Below are positions 1 to 9,559 of a stretch of DNA of 64,000 nucleotides, one piece after another (the first letter of the stretch is position 1; each line of letters begins with the position of its first letter). The stretch lies in contig JARXAH010000026.1 in assembly GCA_029865945.1 (NCBI GenBank), positions 38,670 through 102,669 of the forward strand, written 5' to 3'. A program made the position numbers and the translations under genes. The notes under the pieces are model-generated. The model saw only the letters and a list, made by a program, of their open reading frames with translations, had not been told where the DNA came from and made no database searches. This DNA is from Bacteriovoracaceae bacterium (lineage in GTDB: Bacteria; Bdellovibrionota; Bacteriovoracia; Bacteriovoracales; Bacteriovoracaceae).

Positions 1-30
1 TCTCTAGTGCGTTTTTTCCTTCACTTGCCA

Positions 31-2583
31 TTATTGTTTTGTTCCCGCCGGTGGTAAATTTTGATCCTTACTTGCAGGTGCCGCAGGTGCTGGCGACATC
101 GACTTCAAGTCATCTTCATTTAGTTTACTATAATCTACATTTTGCATCTGATCTTTGCTTATCGGGCCAGAAGTATCTATGTCTTTGTTGAGTAGTGTAT
201 CATAAAGAGGCCCTTTAGATTGTTGATCAACTTTGTCGGCCAATTCGGAGAGTGCGTCACTATAAATGTCTTTATCTTCGATTGAACCTTTAAGACTTTT
301 CACTCTCTTGGAGATGACTTCTTTCGTGTTGGCAGCGGCCGCCTTTTCATAAGGATCAATAATTTTAGGAGTTAAAAAGAAGATAAGATTAGTTTTTTCC
401 TTAGTCTTCGATTTCATTTTAAATAACCAACCTAAAACCGGCACATCTCCCAGAAGGGGAATTTTATTTTCACCGACACTATCTTTGTCGCGCATGAGTC
501 CGCCCATCGCCACCGTATCTTGATCACGCACAATCACTTCTGTCACGGCCGTTCGAACTGTGGTCGGTGCTCCAATTCCATTATTGGTGTCGGCCGTACC
601 TGCAATGTCTTCCACGCGCTGATCAATTTTTAATTTAATAAAGCGTGTAACTTTATTAATTTGCGGTGTAATTTTTAGAGACATTTTAATATTTTGTGTT
701 GGCCCTGCTCCAGTTGTTTGAATTCCTGTTCCCGTCGAAGAAATTTGCCTCGTCGGAATCGTTTCTCCAGCTTCGAACACGCCTTCCGTATTATCAGTCA
801 CTAAAATTTGGGGAGTTGCTAAAATGTTTGAGTTAGTCGCTTCGGCCAATGCTTTCACTAAACCATTAACCGTATTTACTTGGTAAGAAGTTGTTCCATT
901 GGTTCCCGGAACTTGAATATCAACTTTTTTGCCAAGTCCAAATCCCGCAAAGATCCCAGATAAATTAAAAGCATTATTGGAAAGTAGGTCAGCAAATTGC
1001 GGTGGCCCTGTAGTCGTGAATCCTGCTTTACTTAAGGCACCCGTTCCCGTTGCGCCTACATAATTAAATCCAAAAGTGGAACCATTTCTGACTCTCGTCT
1101 CCATAATGAGACCTTCTACGTAAACCTGAAGGCGAGGAATATCGAGTTTGCTAATCACATCTTTTACGGTTAGCCAATCGGTGGCACTTGCAGTGACCAC
1201 AATTGAGTTAGTTGTTTTATCACTAGTCACTTTGACTTCTTCACTAAAAATAGTTTCAGGCTGAGTGACTTGGCCTATGAATCTTGGACCTCCACCGCCG
1301 TCGCCATTAAAATTATTTCGCTGCGATTGCTGCTGTTGTTGAGCGTTGGAAATAAGGGCGGTGAGTGTTTTTGATAAACCTTCCGCATCACCGTGTTGCA
1401 AATAATAAACATGAATGCGGCCACTACCTTTGGAAGCATTTTTAACATCGAGCCTTAAAATTAATTCTTTTAATTGTTTCGTTCCTTCGGCATTGGCCAT
1501 CGCAATAATGGAATTTGTTCGCGGTTCTGCAATAAGTCTTGAAATGGAAGGGCCAGTTCCGCCGCCACTTGCTCCACTTGATCTAATACGAGCAGTTCTC
1601 GAACTACCAGATGCATTTTTATCACGAATGATACTTTCTAGTAATTTTGCAATTTCTTGAGCAGAAGTATATTTCACTTTCACTATTTGCAGTGTTTCTT
1701 CAAATCCCGGGACGTCCACAAATTTAACTAATTTTTCAAGTCGTGTAATATTGGTTCCCGCATCACCAATCACAACGGTATTGGTTTGTTGAATCGCAAA
1801 CACTCGCCCTTGACGAGTCGCAAACTGACGAAGAGTTCGTTCTATTTCCGTTGCGTTCACATACTTGAGCGGAATAATTTTTAATACATAATTGTCCGTA
1901 TCAGGAGTGAAATCTCCCATATAAATTTTCGTGGGTGTAAAACGAATATCGCGCATGGGAACAATTCGGTAGAAGGCACCACTTTTAACAAGTGAGTAGC
2001 CGGCCATACTTAGTGCGGTTAAGTACGCCTTCCAAGCATCGCCCACCGTAATGGGAGTAGGAGCGGAAATAGAAACTTTTCCTTTTACATCTTTATCTAA
2101 AATTAAATTTATTCCGGTGAGTTTTTGCATGTGCTTAGTAATTTCTAAAATATCGGCATCGGGAAAATCAAAACTTTCAACAATCTCTGGCCCGTACGCC
2201 GTTTCAGGATTGAGATTAACGTACTTTGAATCTTTTTTTGGTAAACTAGTTTCTTTGTTGCGGCCAAAAATTTTTCCTTCACTGCCTTTCGCGTTGCCCG
2301 CACTTGTGGATCCTCCTGACGAAGGTGAGTTCCCCCCTGTCCTTGCGCCTCCATCAAAGTCATCAAAATCTCCGCCATCATCAAAGGAATTAGAAGAAGA
2401 ATCCATGGGCGGAGGTGGTTCAAATCCTCCTCCCTCTTCCATCGGTGGTGGCGGAGGAGGTGCGGAATCAAAGTCGGGAGAGGAGTCGAAACGATCAAAG
2501 CCACCATCTTGTGCATGCAAAAGCGAATGCGGAAAGATAGGAAAGTTTAAAGTAATTAATCCCATCAAAAGTATTTTTTTCAT
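31..2583 (-). CDS. gspD: Type II secretion system secretin GspD
   Basis: Outer-membrane channel subunit through which folded periplasmic proteins leave the cell by type II secretion. The 850-residue product has a signal peptide (about 1-25), then a Gly/Asp/Pro-rich low-complexity stretch (about 26-100) that is unusual for the family. The N0 domain starts near 135 (FDFPDADILEITKHMQKLTG), followed by N1-N3-type modules. The C-terminal secretin core contains VAMGGLMRDKDS, IPLLGDVPVLGWLF and NLIFFLTPKII, all family hallmarks. An unstructured tail follows. It lies 21 bases after gspC in the same operon. The first 30 bases of the window probably hold the ribosome binding site of the next gene, expected to be gspE, just outside. 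Confidence 0.96.
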   Translation of the reverse strand: MKKILLMGLITLNFPIFPHSLLHAQDGGFDRFDSSPDFDSAPPPPPPMEEGGGFEPPPPMDSSSNSFDDGGDFDDFDGGARTGGNSPSSGGSTSAGNAKGSEGKIFGRNKETSLPKKDSKYVNLNPETAYGPEIVESFDFPDADILEITKHMQKLTGINLILDKDVKGKVSISAPTPITVGDAWKAYLTALSMAGYSLVKSGAFYRIVPMRDIRFTPTKIYMGDFTPDTDNYVLKIIPLKYVNATEIERTLRQFATRQGRVFAIQQTNTVVIGDAGTNITRLEKLVKFVDVPGFEETLQIVKVKYTSAQEIAKLLESIIRDKNASGSSRTARIRSSGASGGGTGPSISRLIAEPRTNSIIAMANAEGTKQLKELILRLDVKNASKGSGRIHVYYLQHGDAEGLSKTLTALISNAQQQQQSQRNNFNGDGGGGPRFIGQVTQPETIFSEEVKVTSDKTTNSIVVTASATDWLTVKDVISKLDIPRLQVYVEGLIMETRVRNGSTFGFNYVGATGTGALSKAGFTTTGPPQFADLLSNNAFNLSGIFAGFGLGKKVDIQVPGTNGTTSYQVNTVNGLVKALAEATNSNILATPQILVTDNTEGVFEAGETIPTRQISSTGTGIQTTGAGPTQNIKMSLKITPQINKVTRFIKLKIDQRVEDIAGTADTNNGIGAPTTVRTAVTEVIVRDQDTVAMGGLMRDKDSVGENKIPLLGDVPVLGWLFKMKSKTKEKTNLIFFLTPKIIDPYEKAAAANTKEVISKRVKSLKGSIEDKDIYSDALSELADKVDQQSKGPLYDTLLNKDIDTSGPISKDQMQNVDYSKLNEDDLKSMSPAPAAPASKDQNLPPAGTKQ

Positions 2584-2604
2584 AATGTATTGCCCACGTA
2601 CCTT

Positions 2605-3684
2605 TTATTGATTCGAAAATTCATAATTTCTAGGAACATCTGCCCCATCACGATTGAGCATTAAATTAACCGAAGTCGCCGTAGCAAGTTGACTATACCA
2701 ATTCATAATTTCATTAAATGAGGTGATGGTTTTTCCATTGATCTTTGTAATCATGTCCCCATTTTGTATTCCTAAATAAGAAAAAATACTTCCCGCTTCA
2801 ATCTCATCAATTCGAAAAGACATCGTGCCGTCTGGATTGGTAATCGGCACCGCCTTAGCTTGAGATAAAATAGAACTATCGCCCAATTTTTCTTGGAGGA
2901 GAGCTTTAGAAATTTTAAAATTATTTCCTTCATTTTTAATCGACTCATTGAGCTTGGATTGGAGAAATTGGTTGGCGGCCTTGGGATTCATCATCGAAAT
3001 TTTATTGGACGCTGGCCCTTGCGCGGACGCATTGGAGACAAGTTCACATTTACCATTTTGTAAATTCTTAATAACAATTTCTAGTCGACCAATTTGATCA
3101 AGCCTCGCCATGGTGCCAATTTTTTCTGAAATTCTCAATTTCTCCGTTTCGTTTTTACTTTGTATTTGCAGTGAAGCGAGAGACTTATAAGGATCTTGCA
3201 TGACCACAGTGTGAAATAATTTAATCGGAAGCGACGATCTATTTTTGGATTCCTCGCAAATTTTAGAGCTAGTATAGTCGGCCACAGCTTGGGAGCGATC
3301 GGTTAAAAATAAATCTCGATCTTTGATTAAGCGAAAATCTTTGGCGTAACTGACTTGCGGATATGAGCCGTATCCATAGCCGCCTCCACTTGGAATCATT
3401 CCTCCTGCGGGTGCGGAAGTGGGAAGTATTTTTTTTGACCAAGGGGAATCTTGGAACCATAAACCTAGTAGGGATGTTGACCCTACCACAAGAACAGTGA
3501 GTAGCGTGGCCTTAAAATAGCGATGAATCGTAGGCCTATAACTTGGAAAAAAAATACTAACAGGAAATGTACCGGTCGCAACAGAGTTAATAGGAGAGCG
3601 CATTTGATAAGAAGTGAGAGTCCCTCTTAAACGCTTGCCGCCACCACGGATCTTTTCCTTGATCCTCGCCAATAATTTATTCAT
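2605..3684 (-). CDS. gspC: Type II secretion system protein GspC
   Basis: Inner-membrane subunit that links the cytoplasmic-membrane platform to the GspD secretin. The 359-residue protein has a basic cytoplasmic N-terminus and one membrane helix at about 58-78. A periplasmic homology region follows, and a C-terminal PDZ domain occupies about 270-355 (IEAGSIFSYLGIQNGDMITK, INGKTITSF). This is the GspC rather than the pilus PilP layout. It is the first gene of the gspC-gspD operon and is divergent from the acyl-CoA dehydrogenase gene, with 144 bp between them that must hold both promoters. The start is the most upstream ATG, with a weak GAG ribosome binding site. Confidence 0.92.
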   Translation of the reverse strand: MNKLLARIKEKIRGGGKRLRGTLTSYQMRSPINSVATGTFPVSIFFPSYRPTIHRYFKATLLTVLVVGSTSLLGLWFQDSPWSKKILPTSAPAGGMIPSGGGYGYGSYPQVSYAKDFRLIKDRDLFLTDRSQAVADYTSSKICEESKNRSSLPIKLFHTVVMQDPYKSLASLQIQSKNETEKLRISEKIGTMARLDQIGRLEIVIKNLQNGKCELVSNASAQGPASNKISMMNPKAANQFLQSKLNESIKNEGNNFKISKALLQEKLGDSSILSQAKAVPITNPDGTMSFRIDEIEAGSIFSYLGIQNGDMITKINGKTITSFNEIMNWYSQLATATSVNLMLNRDGADVPRNYEFSNQ

Positions 3685-3828
3685 ATTTTTCTCATATTAT
3701 TTTATTGTCGTTAAAAATAATTTTTTGTGCAAGGCAATAGGTTTGGCCGATGCTAAATTGCTCGCGCATGATATACTGGATGAAGTTTTAAGACGAGTTT
3801 TTTATTAATTTGCTTTCAAGGAGTACTC

Positions 3829-5616
3829 ATGTCGACTAATGGTAGTAACGCGCAGAATGGGACGGAAATACCTTCAATTGCGAAAGCGCTTTTTTTTGGA
3901 CACGTGCACGAAGAGAACGTGTTTCCCTTTCCTCATTGGGATACAGAGAGCGTGGAAACAGGTAAGTCCATGGTCGATGCGGTAAAGCGATATGCGGAGA
4001 CGAGTTTTCAATCTGCGAAATATGACTTAGAAGGTCAACTTCCCAAAGAAATTTTGGCGGGGTTAGCAGAACTTGGATTATTTGGTTTAGGTGTTCCTGA
4101 AGATTTAGGTGGCCTCAATTTAAATTATAAACTTTACGCGCGAGTATTTTCTGAAATTTCTGCTTATGATGGTGCGATCGCGACCACACTAGGTGCTCAT
4201 CAATCCATCGGTTATAAAGCACTTCTCAATGAAGGCAATGATCAACAAAAAAAGAAATGGTTGCCGAAACTTGCTAGCGGCGAGTGCCTTGCTGCGTTTT
4301 GTTTAACTGAGCCGGGATCAGGATCGGATGCTTATTCTATTAAAACGAAGGCGATAAAAAATGCGGCCGGAAATTATGTCATTAATGGACAAAAACTTTG
4401 GATTACCAATGGTGGGATAGCAGGATTTTATTCTGTGTTTTGCAAAACGGAACACGAAGGTGAGGGCGGAAAAAAAGTTGATAAAATTTCATGTTTCATT
4501 GTTGAAAAGGAAAGAAAAGGAATTAGCTTCGGAAATAAAGAAGATAAAATGGGAATTCGCGCCAGCGAGACGCGCGCCGTTTTCTTCGACAACGTGGAAG
4601 TGCCCGCGGAAAATTTAATTGGCGAACTTGGCAAAGGTTTTAAAATTGCCATGAACGTTTTGAACACAGGACGATTGAGCTTAGGTTCTGGCTCGGTTGG
4701 CGCAATGAAGTCCGTAATAAAGATGGCGGTTGCCCATGCTAAAAATCGCAAGCAATTTGGAAAATCCATTTCTGAGTATGGCCTCATTCAAGAAAAAATT
4801 TCTGGCATGGCCGCCAATATTTATGCGGCAGAATCTGTGGTTTATTTGACGACCGGAAAAATCGATCAAGGAATGGTGGACTATTCGATGGAATCCGCCA
4901 TCTGCAAAGTTTATTGCTCGGAAAAACTTTGGGACACGGTGGATAAGGGCCTTCAAATTGCGGCCGGAAATGGGTACATGAAAGAGTATCCTTATGAGCG
5001 ATTAATGCGTGACGCGCGGATCAATTTAATTTTTGAAGGAACCAATGAAATTTTGCGCGTGTTTATTGCGCTCACTGGTATTAAAGATCCTTCTGATTCA
5101 CTTAAGGAACTTGGAAAAATTGCAGATGTATCGAAAGCGCTCGCTGATCCCATAAAATCTTTGGGCGTGGTCGGACAATTTGCGAAGAGTCGTTTGACAA
5201 AAATGATCTCTACTAAAAAGCTAGAACTTGTTCATCCCGATTTGTCAGAGCAGAGTGATGATTTTTCTGAAATGCTGCAAGAATTTGCCATTAAGGTGGA
5301 AAACACACTTTTTAAATTGGGCCCAAATATTATTGGAAATGAAATGCCGCAAATGCGCTTGGCCAATTGTGCGATTGAGCTTTACGCCCAGCTAGCGACT
5401 CTTGTGCGAACGACGGCGATTTTAAATAATCCTAAAATCAGTAATGCTGATAAAGATTATGTGAAAGGAATGACCCAACTTATTTGCATTAACAGCAAGC
5501 AAAATTTTATCATGAACGTGAAGCGTTTATTTAGTGATTTTGATCGCATGGTGCCTAAAGTTTCCGAAATGGTTTGCCAGCGTGATGGGTTTGGATTTGA
5601 TATTATCGATTTTTAA
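3829..5616 (+). CDS. Acyl-CoA dehydrogenase, VLCAD/ACAD9 type
   Basis: FAD-dependent enzyme for the first step of fatty-acid beta-oxidation, making trans-2-enoyl-CoA. At 595 residues it has the C-terminal extension of the very-long-chain/ACAD9 group rather than the roughly 380 residues of short-chain enzymes. The FAD and substrate loops AFCLTEPGSGSDAYSIKT and LWITNGG are present, as is the catalytic-glutamate motif LIFEGTNEILRVF. A strong AAGGAG ribosome binding site precedes the ATG. The next gene starts inside or just after its 3' end. Family assignment is secure; chain-length preference is inference from architecture. Confidence 0.94.
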   Translation: MSTNGSNAQNGTEIPSIAKALFFGHVHEENVFPFPHWDTESVETGKSMVDAVKRYAETSFQSAKYDLEGQLPKEILAGLAELGLFGLGVPEDLGGLNLNYKLYARVFSEISAYDGAIATTLGAHQSIGYKALLNEGNDQQKKKWLPKLASGECLAAFCLTEPGSGSDAYSIKTKAIKNAAGNYVINGQKLWITNGGIAGFYSVFCKTEHEGEGGKKVDKISCFIVEKERKGISFGNKEDKMGIRASETRAVFFDNVEVPAENLIGELGKGFKIAMNVLNTGRLSLGSGSVGAMKSVIKMAVAHAKNRKQFGKSISEYGLIQEKISGMAANIYAAESVVYLTTGKIDQGMVDYSMESAICKVYCSEKLWDTVDKGLQIAAGNGYMKEYPYERLMRDARINLIFEGTNEILRVFIALTGIKDPSDSLKELGKIADVSKALADPIKSLGVVGQFAKSRLTKMISTKKLELVHPDLSEQSDDFSEMLQEFAIKVENTLFKLGPNIIGNEMPQMRLANCAIELYAQLATLVRTTAILNNPKISNADKDYVKGMTQLICINSKQNFIMNVKRLFSDFDRMVPKVSEMVCQRDGFGFDIIDF

Positions 5617-7486
5617 TTTTCTTTATTTATGCTTTTTAGCTGCCATACTCATGATGTCGTCCGGGTGTTCCAACATCCGGACGCATTTTTTTAAACCAAG
5701 CGAAAAAGATAAGGCAATTAAAGAAGAAAAAAAAGTTGTTCCCCTAGGGCCTACCCAAAAAAATCTTGGGCAAGATTTTTTTACAGAGGTAAGTGGGATT
5801 TCTGGTCTAATTAATATTCGCGCCCAGCAAATGGCCTCAGTGGATTTGAACTTTGATGGATTTCCTGATTTAGTCGTCATTCCAAGCAATCAAACAAACC
5901 CCAGAATTTTTCTTTTCAAAAGTGATACGAAGACTTATCACGAATCCCCTTTTTTGCATTTCCCGGAAGGACTTAATATGTCTTACGGATTATTTTACGA
6001 TTTTGATCATGATGATGTGATCGATTGTGTGGGCGTGCAATTTTCCCTCAATCGCCAGATGACGAAATTTCCCATACGTTTTTTTCATGGAAAAAAAGTC
6101 GAAGGGAAAATACAGTTTATTGAAAATTCTAAATTTATGAATGGCCTGTCTTACATGCCAAGTGCCTCTGTGATTCCTGTTGATGTAAATCAAGATGGGC
6201 GATTAGATTTGTTAGTCGCCAATTGGTTTGAAGAAAATGCTAATGGATCCATGACAGCAAAACCTGATCTTATTTTGTTAAATACAGAAGGTGGTTTTAG
6301 ATTGCAAAAAAATTATCTCATAGATCAGTGGGATGAATTAAAAAATACGAGTCCTTTAGAATACGTGAACGCTACGCCCTCTCTGGGGGCATCTCTTTGT
6401 GACCTGAATGGGGACGCAATGATGGATGTACTCACGACGGCAGGCCATCATTTCTCCAATAAATATTGGATGCAATTGACTGATCATCGATTTCAAAATG
6501 TAGCAGGAAAGTTGGGTGTTGATCATGACGATGTGGGTGCCTTTAAAATGACGGGTGGGGGAAATACCTACAGTGGCCTTTGTTATGATTTTAGTGGCGA
6601 TGGAAAAGAGGATGTGTATTTGGGCGAAATGGTGGCACCACTAGATACTCAAGAGAGCGATCGATCGGCGATTTTAATCCAAAATAAATATGAGGGATTA
6701 AGTAAAATGCTGCGCTACGAACTGCTCGATACTCACCTTTTGGGTGTCCATCAAGAGGCCGCAAAGCGAGCGCAGCTAGTGGATTTTAATGCAGATGGAA
6801 GAGTAGAGATATTAGTGGATAATAATGGATTTTTTCCTCACACACGAACGCAGCTTTGGTCATCAAATTTAGGCGATGGTGAGATGGGAATTTTTGAAAA
6901 TGTGGCGCCAGATCATGGAATTGATATTGCGAATTCTTTTACTTCCTTGGTGGGAGATTTTAATCACGATGGAAAAATAGATTGGCTGACTTCTCAGAGC
7001 GATTTGAGAGGACAAGCTGAAAAAGAGCGCATGCTTCTTTTTACTAATCAAATGAATTTAGAAAATTCTTTGCAAATTATTTTTTATGTCGATGGAGGAT
7101 TGGGAAATCGATCGGCGGTTGGGGCGAAGATTACGCTCAAGGTGGAAAATACAGAGAGAGGAACGGTCGCCTTTGAGCGCATTGTTCAGTATTCCTACGG
7201 ATTTTTGTCGCCACAAAATCCTGAAGGAATTTGGATGTCCTGGAAGGATAGTCAAAAAAAATCAAAGATTGTGGATTTTAAAATTTCTTGGCCCACAAAA
7301 AAACAAACTGGTTCGCATCAAGAAACGAGTTTGAAGAAGCGAGCATTGGATAAACTCAATGATTTAATCATGAAGAGAAAATTGGGGAGAGGTAAGAAAA
7401 GTGAAATCGGTGACAGCTGGACGCCGCTTAAAATTCGAGTTAATCAAAATTATGAAATTTTTGAAATGACGAATTTGAGGTTATGA
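5585..7486 (+). CDS. FG-GAP/VCBS-repeat lipoprotein with UnbV-like C-terminus
   Basis: Predicted exported beta-propeller lipoprotein. A hydrophobic leader ends in the lipobox-like MSSGC. At least six calcium-loop repeats of the D-x-N-x-D-G type follow (DLNFDGFPDLVV, DVNQDGRLDLLV, DFSGDGKEDVYL, DFNADGRVEILV, DFNHDGKIDWLT and a weaker DLNGDAMMDVLT). The C-terminus (GGLGNRSAVGAKITLKV) resembles ASPIC/UnbV (CRTAC1-like) modules. The start is uncertain. ATG 5585 overlaps the dehydrogenase by 32 bases and has no clear ribosome binding site; GTG 5534 or ATG 5651 are alternatives, though 5651 would leave too short a leader. Ligand unknown; surface binding or adhesion is inference. Confidence 0.85.
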   Translation: MGLDLILSIFNFLYLCFLAAILMMSSGCSNIRTHFFKPSEKDKAIKEEKKVVPLGPTQKNLGQDFFTEVSGISGLINIRAQQMASVDLNFDGFPDLVVIPSNQTNPRIFLFKSDTKTYHESPFLHFPEGLNMSYGLFYDFDHDDVIDCVGVQFSLNRQMTKFPIRFFHGKKVEGKIQFIENSKFMNGLSYMPSASVIPVDVNQDGRLDLLVANWFEENANGSMTAKPDLILLNTEGGFRLQKNYLIDQWDELKNTSPLEYVNATPSLGASLCDLNGDAMMDVLTTAGHHFSNKYWMQLTDHRFQNVAGKLGVDHDDVGAFKMTGGGNTYSGLCYDFSGDGKEDVYLGEMVAPLDTQESDRSAILIQNKYEGLSKMLRYELLDTHLLGVHQEAAKRAQLVDFNADGRVEILVDNNGFFPHTRTQLWSSNLGDGEMGIFENVAPDHGIDIANSFTSLVGDFNHDGKIDWLTSQSDLRGQAEKERMLLFTNQMNLENSLQIIFYVDGGLGNRSAVGAKITLKVENTERGTVAFERIVQYSYGFLSPQNPEGIWMSWKDSQKKSKIVDFKISWPTKKQTGSHQETSLKKRALDKLNDLIMKRKLGRGKKSEIGDSWTPLKIRVNQNYEIFEMTNLRL

Positions 7487-7602
7487 AGTTTATGAGTAGG
7501 TCTGGAAAGCGATATTTTTTTTGAAACTAGTGTGAGAAAAGTTTTTATAAAGTCGACGCGAATTTCGAAACTAGGGGATGGTGGCACTTCACTTCTGGTC
7601 TT

Positions 7603-7730
7603 AGACCAATTCCGTTTAATTTTCAGGTACTAGGAGGGCGAGGCTGAAACGACGAGACGTGCTAATGCACGACGCAGCAGTAGAAGTCGATGGCCGACAA
7701 CGTAGATGAAGATTAAACGGATTTGGTATT
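7603..7730. repeat. Palindromic element A, GAG-hairpin-GCA family
   Basis: Imperfect palindrome of about 128 bp. The left arm is ACCAATTCCGTTTAAT at 7605-7620 and the right arm is ATTAAACGGATTTGGT at 7712-7727. The centre reads GAG, then a GACGTGC/GCACGAC hairpin with a TAAT loop, then GCAG (7654-7677). It matches element B at 50263-50390 with about 14 differences in 126 aligned positions and no gaps, by eye. It ends on the stop codon of the minus-strand gene at 7729. No coding potential was seen. Confidence 0.85.
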
Positions 7731-8901
7731 ATTCGTCAGAGGCCGCACTTCCAGAAATCCTATCTACTAATGCTGCTTGACAAGCATTTGAATCAATAAG
7801 TTTAGCATTAATTCTATTGATTTCTCCATTGCCTAAATCAGTCCGTGTGGGTCCAAGATTTAGTGCTTGGATAGCTTCAAAGCCATTGGAAATAAAATAA
7901 TAAAAATCGAGTTTATCTTTTTCACTAAGAGTTGGAAGTGGTTGTAGAGGCTCGTCATCTCTTGGATATCCAAGTGTGTACAAAAATTTTACGTTGTCAC
8001 TTTCTTTAGTGCTTTTACCTTCCAGCAACTGCAACAAACCTGCAACATTCATGCGTTCACTAAGTCCCACATTTCTTGATAGCATCCAATCAGCGATATT
8101 TGAAAAATCAACGGCATGCGTAAGTTGCTCTATGGGTATTGTGGATGCTAGATTTTGAGAAAAATAAGTGACTAATTCTGGCCATAAATCTAAGTTTTGA
8201 ATTTCTGATCTTAAGAATAAAACATTTTTATTAATTATTTTTTCTCTGAATGTTAAAAAATCTGCGTCGTTTAAGAAAATATTATTCAATTTGCCAATGG
8301 GATTTCGATTTATAATTTTTAAATAGTCGAAAAATTCATTGGCTAATTTCTTTAAAACTTTTTTATTACTAAATAACTTTCTAGTCGGGTCAATATTTGA
8401 TTCATCAATTAGATTGATCATTTTCGCATTCAAATCTGAATTGTTACTTATCCTATCGATATTATCAAAAATAGATTTGAATTCATCGACATTATCAATG
8501 CCAAAGATGTTTTGCAAAAATTGAACTCGGGTTTGGGAAACTTGAAGTTGCTGATAAATGTGAAAATTAAAGGCCGTGATCGATGGTTCTAGATCAACAA
8601 AAACTACTAGTTTAAAATTTCCATAGCCCGCTCTTTGCCACACACGAAATGTACCAACACCTAAGAAAATTCCATCTAATTCCTTTAATTCATCTCTGTA
8701 GACAAAATCAAAGACTTCATTAGGGAATGAAAAATCAGCTTGGTAAAAATTAAGATCAACATAACTTGAAAGACAAGCAGCATAAAGTTTCATGTAACCT
8801 AATTTGTTTAACATTTCACAATTAATCACGGCCGAAGAACATAGAGTGTGATAAACGGAAAAAATAAAATAAATTATATAAATAAAAATTTTGTTTTTCA
8901 T
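7729..8901 (-). CDS. Secreted protein of unknown function
   Basis: I do not recognise this 390-residue protein. A hydrophobic leader (MKNKIFIYIIYFIFSVYHTL, cleavage near 22-25) predicts export. The rest is soluble and mainly helical in character, with a central segment rich in Asn, Asp, Ile and Lys and no catalytic motif I can name. The coding sequence is more AT-rich than the neighbouring housekeeping genes. It stands alone between the palindromic element touching its stop codon and a 256 bp gap without recognisable features. Codon use and the leader support a real gene. Confidence 0.7.
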   Translation of the reverse strand: MKNKIFIYIIYFIFSVYHTLCSSAVINCEMLNKLGYMKLYAACLSSYVDLNFYQADFSFPNEVFDFVYRDELKELDGIFLGVGTFRVWQRAGYGNFKLVVFVDLEPSITAFNFHIYQQLQVSQTRVQFLQNIFGIDNVDEFKSIFDNIDRISNNSDLNAKMINLIDESNIDPTRKLFSNKKVLKKLANEFFDYLKIINRNPIGKLNNIFLNDADFLTFREKIINKNVLFLRSEIQNLDLWPELVTYFSQNLASTIPIEQLTHAVDFSNIADWMLSRNVGLSERMNVAGLLQLLEGKSTKESDNVKFLYTLGYPRDDEPLQPLPTLSEKDKLDFYYFISNGFEAIQALNLGPTRTDLGNGEINRINAKLIDSNACQAALVDRISGSAASDE

Positions 8902-9157
8902 TCTCTTAAATTATTCGATCAGACTAGTTTTATGAATCCAGGCAGTTTTTTCCATAAATAGGCTGATGCTGAGTTAGTAGCACTTTTGTTAATTTCGGAG
9001 CACTACGTTTCGTTTTGTCTGCATCGTGACTTGAGCAAGCCTAGCTAAATAGATCTGAGATTGGATAGAAATTTCTAATAGCGATACTGCGGAAAAAAAT
9101 TCCTATTGTGTTTTCTTTGGGTGGGTTTACATGTTAAAAAATTTGGAAGAAAAGGAC

Positions 9158-9529
9158 TTAAGTTAAGTCTTCAGATTTTAAGGATTCGGCAAAAAATTTC
9201 CCATGATAATTCGTCTCTTGGAAATTATTAATCACAAAGCCTTCTTCCACTTCACTTTGTTGGTAATCAATTTCCCCTTCCCAGAAATATTGGGCAATAA
9301 AGGGATCCAAGAGGAGGTGAGTGTCGATCCCCTCACCAGGATAACTTAGGACCACGTCATCGGGGCGGGGCAGAGTGAAGCCTGTCGCATAACGAAAGCC
9401 ATCACATTCTTTGCCGTTAATAGAAATGCGCAAATGACAATTCTCAATGGTGTAATCAAATTCTTTCATTAAATGAATTTGTTCCATAGCAGCTTTAGTC
9501 AAAGCGATGTTATAATTTTGTTTCATCAT
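9158..9529 (-). CDS. A-type Fe-S carrier (IscA/HesB) family, degenerate ligands
   Basis: A 123-residue HesB/IscA/ErpA-fold protein. The family start (IALTKAAMEQI) and the first conserved loop ECDGFRYATGF (Cys42, in place of the usual CxGxxY) are recognisable. Canonical carriers bind clusters with a further C-G-C near the end; here the corresponding place reads NYHGKFF, with Asn107 and His109 where cysteines belong. Cluster binding by the normal three-cysteine site is therefore unlikely. It is transcribed divergently from the M61 peptidase gene with only 30 bp between starts. It could be a repurposed fold or could use His/Asp ligands; both are inference. Confidence 0.75.
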   Translation of the reverse strand: MMKQNYNIALTKAAMEQIHLMKEFDYTIENCHLRISINGKECDGFRYATGFTLPRPDDVVLSYPGEGIDTHLLLDPFIAQYFWEGEIDYQQSEVEEGFVINNFQETNYHGKFFAESLKSEDLT

Positions 9530-9559
9530 CCCGACATTAACACATTTTTAGGATCTTTT

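Noticed and set aside
2051..2611. Plus-strand open frame of 186 codons opposite gspD
   Set aside because: It mirrors the low-complexity Gly/Asp/Pro region of gspD, with no ribosome binding site or family match.
3614..3808. Open frame in the gspC-acyl-CoA dehydrogenase gap
   Set aside because: It starts inside gspC on the opposite strand and covers the divergent promoter region; there is no ribosome binding site.
8902..9157. Another palindromic element
   Set aside because: Short complementary pieces (TTTTTTCC and GGAAAAAA) are present but not in nested order, and no core hairpin is found.
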